Notes under the pieces: generated by a model
Told to the model about the DNA's origin: nothing
The model's database searches: none
What the model saw: only the letters and a program-made list of their open reading frames with translations
Translations under genes and position numbers: made by a program
Part shown: positions 1-5,524 of the stretch, in pieces
Layout of the letters: every line of letters begins with the position of its first letter
Position numbering within the stretch: position 1 is the first letter of the stretch
From: Alphaproteobacteria bacterium
GTDB lineage: Bacteria; Pseudomonadota; Alphaproteobacteria; Micavibrionales; Micavibrionaceae
Direction: 5' to 3'
DNA: 7,553 nt
NCBI GenBank assembly: GCA_021776015.1
Contig: JAJFGT010000212.1
Location: 1 to 7,553 of the forward strand

Positions 1-999
1 CCTGCCTACATATGGTCGGAACAACTTACAATATTACAATCCTTAAGTGTTATTGGGAGCTATGGATTAAGCACATTAACAATTCTGCTCTCTGTGACCT
101 TAGGCCTTTTGATAATAGAGAGATCAAAAAAGCTTATTATAAATTTTTTGATCATAACAATTCTCTTTATATCCCTTCACATATGGGGAGGGGAAAGACT
201 TCAAAACGCGCCTCAATATGAACCCAAAAAAGATCTTATGATCCGCATTGTTCAACCCAACATTAAACAATCAGAAAAATGGGACCCTAATAAATATATA
301 GACCATTTGATGGTCCTTAAAAAACTATCTTTAATGGATTTACCAAAAGAAAATATACCCAAAAAAGCCCTTCTTGTTTTCCCAGAAACGGCTCTCAACG
401 ACACGGTTATGAGCACTATTCGAGCCCATGAAATTTTTAATGAGATAACAGAAACTTACAAGAAAAATGGGCAAGATGTCTTTATTTTGACAGGCGCTCT
501 TCGTTCTCATACTCAATGGGATTACAGCCAGAACTATTATCATAGTGCACTTCTCTATAATTCTCAGGGCTATATCATTGATGATTACAATAAAAGTCAC
601 CTTGTTCCTTTTGGTGAATATATGCCTTTTTCAAATATCATTGATATTGCCCCCATTGTAAATTTTTCAGGATTTACAGCGGGCGATGGTGTCAAAACAA
701 TTCATCATAAAGACCTACCGTCCCTTTCTATCGCTATTTGTTATGAAATAATATTTCCTCATGCTCTCATTAACCCATACGACAAACCTGATATTATTAT
801 CACCTTAACTAATGATGCATGGTATGGAGACACCCCAGGTCCCTATCAACACTACATGATGTCACGATATCGTGCGATTGAAGAAACTATACCTGTTCTA
901 CGATCTGCCAATACAGGAATTTCAGGATTCTTCGACGCCTATGGGAGAGAAGTGGATACTCTTTTGTTAAATAAAAGAGGATATATTGACATTAAATAA
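1..999 (+). CDS. lnt: Apolipoprotein N-acyltransferase, 3' part (5' end outside window)
   Basis: Lnt moves an acyl chain from a phospholipid to the N-terminal cysteine of apolipoproteins, the last step of lipoprotein maturation, at the periplasmic face of the inner membrane. The frame is open from base 1, giving 332 visible residues. The first ~60 hold hydrophobic helices around GSYGLSTLTILLSV and LIINFLIITILFISLHIW. A nitrilase-type domain follows. Its catalytic triad is visible: Glu in VFPETA (385-387), Lys in DYNKSHLVPFGEY (592-594) and Cys in AICYEIIFP (739-741). The TNDAWYG and RSANTGISG motifs also fit the family. The ATG at 94 is internal, not the start. The protein ends with RGYIDIK, directly after the nitrilase domain, so the final transmembrane helix of well-studied Lnt proteins is absent. 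The identity is secure; whether this short form is fully active is unknown. Confidence 0.95.
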   Translation, partial: PAYIWSEQLTILQSLSVIGSYGLSTLTILLSVTLGLLIIERSKKLIINFLIITILFISLHIWGGERLQNAPQYEPKKDLMIRIVQPNIKQSEKWDPNKYIDHLMVLKKLSLMDLPKENIPKKALLVFPETALNDTVMSTIRAHEIFNEITETYKKNGQDVFILTGALRSHTQWDYSQNYYHSALLYNSQGYIIDDYNKSHLVPFGEYMPFSNIIDIAPIVNFSGFTAGDGVKTIHHKDLPSLSIAICYEIIFPHALINPYDKPDIIITLTNDAWYGDTPGPYQHYMMSRYRAIEETIPVLRSANTGISGFFDAYGREVDTLLLNKRGYIDIK

Positions 1000-1014
1000 A
1001 CTTATTATAAAAAT
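986..1014 (+). promoter_or_regulatory. Possible promoter for the XRE regulator gene
   Basis: A perfect TTGACA (986-991) sits in the last codons of lnt. It is followed by TATAAA (1006-1011, 14-nt spacer) or TAAAAA (1008-1013, 16-nt spacer). Neither combination is ideal. It lies about 55-60 nt upstream of the regulator start and would give that gene its own transcript. This rests on pattern only; the AT-rich background makes -10 look-alikes common. Confidence 0.3.
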
Positions 1015-1069
1015 CAGTCACTTATAAAAATAACTCGCCAAACAAGCCAGAGATGTATATAAAGGGATC

Positions 1070-1525
1070 ATGTTAAAAAACGAAGATCACGCTTCTAAAA
1101 ATATTATAACCGCTACCGTCTATGATGAGAGCCTAACACGCAAGCTGGATATCCACATAGGCACGACGATTAAACGTCTTCGAATTAAATCTGGTATTAC
1201 ACAAACAGAGCTAAGCAACGGAACAGGCGTTTCCTTACAACAAGGTCAAAAATATGAAAATGCTGTCAATCGTGTAAGCGCTAGTCGTCTTTACTGGTTT
1301 GCTCGGACCTTACGGACCTCTCCCAATTATTTTTTTGATAGCTTTGTATCTCAAAACAATCTTGGAGCAGGTCTCTACGACAACTCACAAGAAGCCTTTA
1401 GCCATGAAAACAGTGCCTATGAAATTGAAAAACAAGAGCTTATTGATTCCTACTTTTCAATTAAAGATCCTGAAAAACGTAAATGGCATTTAGAACATAT
1501 TAAACAGGTTTCTTCCTCTGAGTGA
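1070..1525 (+). CDS. XRE/Cro-C1-type helix-turn-helix regulator upstream of metK
   Basis: A 151-residue DNA-binding protein. Residues ~26-90 form the helix-turn-helix domain: DIHIGTTIKRLRIKSGITQ leads into the first helices, GVSLQQGQKYE is the recognition region, and NRVSASRLYWFA closes the fold. Alphaproteobacteria carry a well-conserved group with the pattern QQVQKYE..xNRISASRLY, which includes PraR/PhrR-type proteins, and in rhizobia such a gene lies beside metK. The assignment is to that group, not to a named gene. Position 59 is Gly (1244-1246) where the family usually has Val. The C-terminal ~60 residues are polar and charged, without a recognisable domain, and may support oligomerisation. 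AAGGGA (1062-1067) lies only 2 nt before the ATG, a tight but usable ribosome-binding site. It may control metK or lnt, but no target can be read from the sequence. Confidence 0.88.
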   Translation: MLKNEDHASKNIITATVYDESLTRKLDIHIGTTIKRLRIKSGITQTELSNGTGVSLQQGQKYENAVNRVSASRLYWFARTLRTSPNYFFDSFVSQNNLGAGLYDNSQEAFSHENSAYEIEKQELIDSYFSIKDPEKRKWHLEHIKQVSSSE

Positions 1526-1546
1526 CCTTTTTCTTTATCAATGATC

Positions 1547-1575
1547 TTGTCAGACAAAAAAATACACCTTATTAT
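1547..1575 (+). promoter_or_regulatory. Sigma70-like promoter of the metK operon
   Basis: TTGTCA (1547-1552) and TATTAT (1570-1575) are separated by exactly 17 nt, and each differs from the consensus by one base. Transcription would begin near 1582, leaving a leader of about 48 nt before the metK ATG. That leader holds a short AT-rich inverted repeat (TTTTTG 1580-1585 with CAAAAA 1592-1597), too weak to call a terminator. I see no SAM riboswitch pattern in it. This is the best promoter candidate in the window, and it lies between the regulator gene and metK. Confidence 0.6.
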
Positions 1576-1616
1576 TAATTTTTTGTGTTTTCAAAAACAT
1601 TCCAACTACCAATTTT

Positions 1617-1622
1617 AAGAGG
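1617..1622 (+). promoter_or_regulatory. Ribosome-binding site that sets the metK start
   Basis: AAGAGG lies 7 nt upstream of the ATG at 1630. This supports 1630 over the in-frame GTG at 1585, which would add 15 residues unlike any MetK N-terminus and would overlap the expected transcription start. Confidence 0.7.
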
Positions 1623-1629
1623 TTCATCC

Positions 1630-2811
1630 ATGCTACAAAATTCAAAAGATTATCTATTTACAAGCGAGTCTGTTTCAGAAGGTCATCCTGATAAAATCTG
1701 TGACCGCATTTCTGACGCTATCTTAGATAATTTTATTACCCATGACCCTTATGCACGGGTAGGATGTGAAACAGCCGTGACAACAGATTTTATCTGTTTA
1801 CTTGGAGAATTTCGTTGTAAAGAATCGATTTCAAATGAATCTATTAAAGATATTACACGTCAATGCGTCAAAGACATCGGCTATGATCAAAAAGGATTTA
1901 GCTGGAAAGATGTGAATATTGACATCCGCCTTCATGAACAATCTGTAGATATCGCTCAAGGCGTAGATTCTGGAACAGGCTTAGATATAGAGGAAGGGGC
2001 TGGAGATCAAGGCATTATGTTTGGTTATGCCTGTAAAGAAACTCCGAGTTTAATGCCTGCACCACTTTATTACTCTCACGCTATTTTAAAATCCTTGTCT
2101 GATGCGCGTCGCTCAGGAGCAATCCCCGAACTTGAACCCGATGCAAAATCACAAGTGACCCTTCAATATAAAGATGGAAAACCTGTCGGCGCTCAATCAA
2201 TTGTTGTCTCAACACAACATACAGAAGACGCGACACAAGATTATATTCGAGAGATCGTCCGTACTCATGTACAAAAAGTCCTTCCTGATGGCTGGATGTG
2301 CCCTGAAGATAATTTTTACGTGAACCCCACAGGACGTTTTGTCATTGGAGGCCCAGTAGGAGATGCTGGACTTACGGGAAGAAAGATTATTGTTGATACC
2401 TATGGAGGCGCTGCACCACACGGTGGCGGTGCTTTTTCTGGGAAAGACCCTACAAAAGTTGACCGCTCTGCTGCCTATGTTGCACGTTATATTGCAAAAA
2501 ACATTGTTGCCGCAGGTTATGCTGAAAAATGTACCATTCAACTCTCTTATGCGATCGGTGTATCAAAACCCATTTCTCTTTACGTCAACACGCATAGAAC
2601 AGCGACTGTCCCAGAATCAATCTTAAGCGAAGCCGTTTCAAAGCTCATTGACCTAAGCCCCAGAGGCATCAGAGAACATCTTAAACTCAATCGTCCTATC
2701 TATGCGCGAACATCTGCCTATGGACATTTCGGACGTGACCCTGAAGCCGACGGAGGATTTTCATGGGAAAAACTAGATTTAGTCGCGAGCCTTCAACAAA
2801 TGATAGGGTAA
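1630..2811 (+). CDS. metK: S-adenosylmethionine synthetase
   Basis: MetK makes SAM from methionine and ATP in the cytoplasm, releasing phosphate and pyrophosphate; it normally works as a tetramer. The 393 residues match the family length. It starts with the typical [16 protein letters not shown] (ATP-binding GHPDK at 18-22). The signature GAGDQG is at 123-128, and the glycine-rich [19 protein letters not shown] is at 265-283. The C-terminal region with YGHFGR (364-369) is complete. All three MetK domains are present and no key residue seems lost. The gene has its own promoter and ribosome-binding site. It leads a four-gene cluster: the next ORF starts 1 nt after the stop, and a methyltransferase and TrmB, both expected to consume SAM, follow. 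The function is essentially certain. Confidence 0.98.
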   Translation: MLQNSKDYLFTSESVSEGHPDKICDRISDAILDNFITHDPYARVGCETAVTTDFICLLGEFRCKESISNESIKDITRQCVKDIGYDQKGFSWKDVNIDIRLHEQSVDIAQGVDSGTGLDIEEGAGDQGIMFGYACKETPSLMPAPLYYSHAILKSLSDARRSGAIPELEPDAKSQVTLQYKDGKPVGAQSIVVSTQHTEDATQDYIREIVRTHVQKVLPDGWMCPEDNFYVNPTGRFVIGGPVGDAGLTGRKIIVDTYGGAAPHGGGAFSGKDPTKVDRSAAYVARYIAKNIVAAGYAEKCTIQLSYAIGVSKPISLYVNTHRTATVPESILSEAVSKLIDLSPRGIREHLKLNRPIYARTSAYGHFGRDPEADGGFSWEKLDLVASLQQMIG

Positions 2812-2812
2812 G

Positions 2813-3514
2813 ATGGACTCTACAAAAACTTTTAATCAATACGATGACCAACGCATAGAAGCCAGAGACGGTTATGGCACGGAAGCATCTCACCAACGTT
2901 GTGATGATCTTGATTCTCTAACGCTTGAAAGCATTCAAAACAGAGATGGAATTATTTTCGCTCTTGATTTAGCCACTGGATATGGTGGGCAAGCTATCCG
3001 CATGCTACAAGCAGGTGCAAATAAAGTTGTTGCCGTTGACCTTACAGACTATAGAAAAGAACTCTTCAATCATGCACAAAAGAACAAAGTTGATCTAGAA
3101 AAAATTACTTTTATTCAGGGAGATCTAAGGCATTTAAGCGATCTACTCCCCACCCCTATGGTTTTTAATTTTATATCCTGCCAGCGTGCATTGCATTATT
3201 TTCCGTATAATGATGCTAAAAATATTCTTAAAAATCTAAAAAAAATTGCGACCTCAGACGCTCAATTATATATTTCAATGTCAGGATTAGACGGAGAAGA
3301 AGGAGAGCATTATGCTCACGATAACCGCCCTGTAGAAGAACGATTCTGTGAGTTTAATGAGCCCATGCGTACAAAGCAAAATGCTTTACATCCTCTTTGT
3401 TTATACAGCGAAGATGATGCCCGCAAACTCCTTGAAGAAAGTGGTTGGCATTGCACAAATATATTCACGTCCTCCTTTGGAACAGTTAAAGTCGTTGGGC
3501 ACAATGCTGAGTGA
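2813..3514 (+). CDS. Class I SAM-dependent methyltransferase, substrate unknown
   Basis: A 233-residue protein with a Rossmann-type methyltransferase core. Motif I is ALDLATGYGGQA (50-61), which binds SAM. The acidic end of strand 2 is VVAVDLTD (72-79). Motif II/III candidates are FIQGDLRHL (100-108) and the conserved-looking SCQRALHYFP (122-131). After the core, residues ~154-185 (SMSGLDGEEGEHYAHD, then PVEERF) and 195-227 (PLCLYSEDDARKLL, then SSFGTVKVVG) probably shape the substrate pocket. There is no signal peptide or membrane segment, so it is likely cytoplasmic. It begins 1 nt after the metK stop, with only a weak AGGG upstream, so translation is probably coupled to metK. The following membrane-protein gene overlaps or abuts its end. 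I do not recognise a named family; small-molecule, RNA and protein substrates are all possible. The methyltransferase fold itself is well supported. Confidence 0.88.
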   Translation: MDSTKTFNQYDDQRIEARDGYGTEASHQRCDDLDSLTLESIQNRDGIIFALDLATGYGGQAIRMLQAGANKVVAVDLTDYRKELFNHAQKNKVDLEKITFIQGDLRHLSDLLPTPMVFNFISCQRALHYFPYNDAKNILKNLKKIATSDAQLYISMSGLDGEEGEHYAHDNRPVEERFCEFNEPMRTKQNALHPLCLYSEDDARKLLEESGWHCTNIFTSSFGTVKVVGHNAE

Positions 3515-3516
3515 TA

Positions 3517-4125
3517 ATGTTTGAATTTTTATATTTTCCCTCAGAGATTAAACTCATTATATCAATAATCGCGGTTGGAATATCAAGCTTTAGCGTTTTT
3601 TATTATATCCACTCAATATTCAAAAAAAATGTAAAGCCTCATTACTTCACATGGTTAATTAAAAGCATAATTTTAAGCATAGCCGCCTACTCACAGTTTA
3701 AAGGTGGAGGGGGATATGGTGCTTTATTTACACTATGGGCAGCGATGGGAGCGAGTCTAATTACAGTTATTTCATACTTTAAGGGTATAACAGATATCAA
3801 AAGAAGTGATAAAAGCATTCTTGCTTTATGCTTATTCTCTATCATACTTATTCCTCTTTTAAAAACTCCTTTCATATCGCTAATTGTTTTAACAATTACA
3901 GATACTTCTGGATTTTACCCTACTCTTAGAAAATCATTTCACAATCCATACTCAGACAACACCGTTAGTCTTTTTCTATTTGGTGTTACAAATGCGCTTG
4001 GGATTTTAGCATTACAAAATTATAATTTTTTAACTCTATTTTATCCAATAGCTATGATTTTTTCCTATTGGTTTACAGTCTCTTTTTTGCTAGTAAGGCG
4101 CGTGCAACTTAGAACAAAAATATAG
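3517..4125 (+). CDS. Seven-helix membrane protein, PQ-loop/SWEET-like architecture
   Basis: A 202-residue, very hydrophobic protein with about seven membrane segments, near residues 11-31, 43-60, 66-88, 100-115, 117-137, 149-167 and 169-192. Two similar elements stand out. SIFKKNVKPHYFTWL (33-47) follows helix 1, and TDTSGFYPTLRKSFHNPYSD (128-147) follows helix 5. This 3+1+3 layout with a Pro-containing turn in each half recalls PQ-loop/SWEET proteins. I also recall uncharacterised bacterial membrane proteins with the same KPHxxTWL and FxPTxRKS motifs. No transport substrate can be inferred. The start is uncertain: GTG at 3511 would give a 4-nt GTGA overlap with the methyltransferase and two more residues; ATG at 3517 is chosen as the commoner codon. 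Neither has a clear ribosome-binding site, which suggests coupling. GC in four sampled lines (3541-3720, 3841-3900) is 74/240, lower than metK samples, partly because hydrophobic codons are T-rich. Confidence 0.8.
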   Translation: MFEFLYFPSEIKLIISIIAVGISSFSVFYYIHSIFKKNVKPHYFTWLIKSIILSIAAYSQFKGGGGYGALFTLWAAMGASLITVISYFKGITDIKRSDKSILALCLFSIILIPLLKTPFISLIVLTITDTSGFYPTLRKSFHNPYSDNTVSLFLFGVTNALGILALQNYNFLTLFYPIAMIFSYWFTVSFLLVRRVQLRTKI

Positions 4126-4126
4126 A

Positions 4127-4831
4127 ATGACCAAAGAACAGCATATCAGAAAAGTCTATGGGCGCCGTCAAGGACGTCCCTTACGTGTAAAAAGGCAGGA
4201 TGCAATGGATATTCTTTATCCTCAGCTTGCTCTTTCCAAGGATGAATTGAAGCAGGATAATACTCTTGCCCCTCACAGTCTCTTTAAAAACTTTGATGTT
4301 AAAAATCCTATGATCGTAGAAATTGGATTTGGGCATGGTGAGTTTTTACGCAACAACATGCTAAAACACCCCAAGACTGGATTTATCGGGGCAGAGCCTT
4401 TTATTAATGGAGTCTCTTCATTCCTTAAAAACATTAGAGACGATGATCATGGAAATATTCGTATTTTTATGGATGATGCCATCACACTTTTAAAAAGCCT
4501 AAAAGATAATTCTTTGGATGGCATTTATGTTCTCAATCCTGATCCATGGCCTAAATCCCGTCACCATAAACGACGTATGATTAGTCAATCCAATCTCTCT
4601 GAATTTGCGCGTGTTCTTAAAAAAGATGCTTTTTTAATCATGACGACAGATTTAGATGATCTTGCTGAATGGATGTGCGCTCAAGCAAGCCGTCATCCCG
4701 ATTTTGATTGGACGGCTCAAAGCTCTTCTGATTGGAATACCCCTCCTCAAGATTGGTATCAAACGCGCTACGAGAAAAAAGGTGAGGATGTGGGGCGCAC
4801 TCAAAGTTATTTAAGTTTTAGAAGAATATAA
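4127..4831 (+). CDS. trmB: tRNA (guanine-N7-)-methyltransferase
   Basis: TrmB methylates N7 of guanine 46 in the variable loop of tRNAs, using SAM, in the cytoplasm. The 234 residues include the N-terminal YGRRQGRPLR (11-20), the SAM-binding VEIGFGHGEFL (64-74), the strand-2 region GAEPFINGV (88-96), the catalytic-region motif NPDPWPKSRHHKRR (137-150) and the C-terminal TRYEKKG (213-219). These are the family landmarks in the right order and the length is normal. Residue 137 is Asn where Phe or Tyr usually precedes PDPWPK. The ATG is 1 nt after the stop of the membrane-protein gene, so it is the last gene of the metK cluster. In related alphaproteobacteria metK and trmB are often close together, which makes the two genes between them here look inserted. 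The identity is very secure. Confidence 0.97.
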   Translation: MTKEQHIRKVYGRRQGRPLRVKRQDAMDILYPQLALSKDELKQDNTLAPHSLFKNFDVKNPMIVEIGFGHGEFLRNNMLKHPKTGFIGAEPFINGVSSFLKNIRDDDHGNIRIFMDDAITLLKSLKDNSLDGIYVLNPDPWPKSRHHKRRMISQSNLSEFARVLKKDAFLIMTTDLDDLAEWMCAQASRHPDFDWTAQSSSDWNTPPQDWYQTRYEKKGEDVGRTQSYLSFRRI

Positions 4832-4839
4832 AATAATCC

Positions 4840-4868
4840 TTGTGTTTTGCCTTAAATCTATATATAAA
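4840..4868 (+). promoter_or_regulatory. Promoter candidate for the rimP-nusA-infB operon
   Basis: TTGTGT (4840-4845) and TATAAA (4863-4868) are 17 nt apart, just after the trmB stop. Transcription would begin near 4875, upstream of the hairpin/T tract at 4899-4927. I see no acceptable promoter between that hairpin and the rimP ATG, so this element probably serves rimP, with the hairpin lying in the leader. It rests on pattern only, in AT-rich DNA. Confidence 0.45.
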
Positions 4869-4898
4869 ACTGTACATACATTATTGCTCTTTTATAAG

Positions 4899-4927
4899 GG
4901 TGGGCTCGAGAGAGACCCGCCTTTTTT
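4899..4927 (+). terminator. Rho-independent terminator, possibly an attenuator in the rimP leader
   Basis: GGTGGGCTC (4899-4907) pairs with GAG-A-CCCGCC (4912-4921), leaving a GAGA loop (4908-4911). The stem has nine pairs, including one T-G wobble and one bulged A, and is followed at once by six T (4922-4927). This is a textbook intrinsic terminator shape. It would end transcripts from the metK-trmB cluster. Because the best promoter for rimP lies upstream of it, it could also act as an attenuator for the downstream operon. Confidence 0.85.
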
Positions 4928-4962
4928 GTTGAATTTTAAAAAGACAAAGACACGATTAACAA

Positions 4963-5490
4963 ATGAACGAAACACAACTCGAAAAAAATATTTATGAGAC
5001 CATCGACCCCGTTGTTCAAGATACGGGGTTTAGGCTTGTCTATATTGAAATGGGGCAAGATGCGACAACGAGCATGCCTCTTCTTCGTATTATGTGTGAA
5101 AACCCCGAAACAGGCCGTATTAACATTGATGAATGCGCAACTATAAGCCGTGAAATATCTGCTACTTTGGACGTAGAAGATCTTATTCCATATGCTTACC
5201 GCTTAGAAGTCAGCTCTCCAGGGATTGATCGCCCTTTAGTAAGCTTTGATGATTTCAAAGCCTATATTGGGCACGATGCTAGAGTTTGGCTTTCTATACC
5301 TTTGGAGAACGGACAGAAGAAAATGCGTGGAACTATACAATCTGTAGAAGATGAGACCATAACACTTCTCTCAGATAGTGATGTATTTAAGATTGAATTC
5401 CATAAAATTTCAAGAGCAAAGCTTGTCCTGACAGACAGACTTATTAAAGAAACAGCAAAATCATTTGAAGTTTCAGAGAAATCAGAGTAA
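4963..5490 (+). CDS. rimP: Ribosome maturation factor RimP
   Basis: RimP assists assembly of the 30S ribosomal subunit in the cytoplasm. The 175 residues show the two-domain family form. The N-terminal alpha/beta domain carries DTGFRLVYIEM (20-30), the INIDECATISREIS region (53-66) and the hallmark LEVSSPGIDRPL (81-92). A C-terminal SH3-like beta barrel follows (about 98-160: GHDARVWLSIP, MRGTIQSVEDETITLL, IEFHKISRAKLV). The length is normal for alphaproteobacteria. The ATG at 4963 has no strong Shine-Dalgarno, only A-rich AAAGA nearby, yet the protein aligns from its first residues with the expected N-terminus. nusA follows after 34 nt, the standard rimP-nusA pairing. The leader contains a promoter candidate and terminator-like hairpin that may govern expression of the whole operon. 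Confidence 0.95.
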   Translation: MNETQLEKNIYETIDPVVQDTGFRLVYIEMGQDATTSMPLLRIMCENPETGRINIDECATISREISATLDVEDLIPYAYRLEVSSPGIDRPLVSFDDFKAYIGHDARVWLSIPLENGQKKMRGTIQSVEDETITLLSDSDVFKIEFHKISRAKLVLTDRLIKETAKSFEVSEKSE

Positions 5491-5515
5491 AAACGAAACC
5501 CTAATAGAAGATAAA

Positions 5516-5520
5516 GAGGA
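5516..5520 (+). promoter_or_regulatory. Ribosome-binding site that sets the nusA start
   Basis: GAGGA (5516-5520) precedes the ATG at 5525 by 4 nt. It decides against the upstream in-frame ATG at 5465, which lies inside rimP and would add 20 residues foreign to NusA. Confidence 0.65.
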
Positions 5521-5524
5521 TAAT

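Noticed and set aside
12..221. Short overlapping ORF in another frame at the window start
   Set aside because: It overlaps the Lnt frame, which is clearly coding through its membrane and nitrilase sequence; no independent signals.
1546..1560. Intrinsic terminator after the regulator gene
   Set aside because: TTGTC/GACAA can pair only around a one-base loop or as a 4-bp stem, and is followed by A rather than T; better explained as part of the metK -35 element.
1526..1629. SAM riboswitch upstream of metK
   Set aside because: I compared the leader by eye with the SAM-II and SAM/SAH core patterns I remember and saw no match; the short AU-rich hairpin alone is not evidence.
1585..1629. Upstream GTG start for metK
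   Set aside because: The added residues do not resemble a MetK N-terminus, and AAGAGG is correctly placed for the ATG at 1630.
2209..2541. Antisense ORF inside metK
   Set aside because: It runs opposite to strongly conserved MetK codons and shows no recognisable protein features.
4832..4962. tRNA gene before rimP (as metY in E. coli)
   Set aside because: No cloverleaf can be drawn; the only stable structure is the terminator hairpin.
5465..5524. Upstream ATG start for nusA inside rimP
   Set aside because: NusA proteins begin at the MELLQVADAL-type sequence, and GAGGA lies just before the ATG at 5525.
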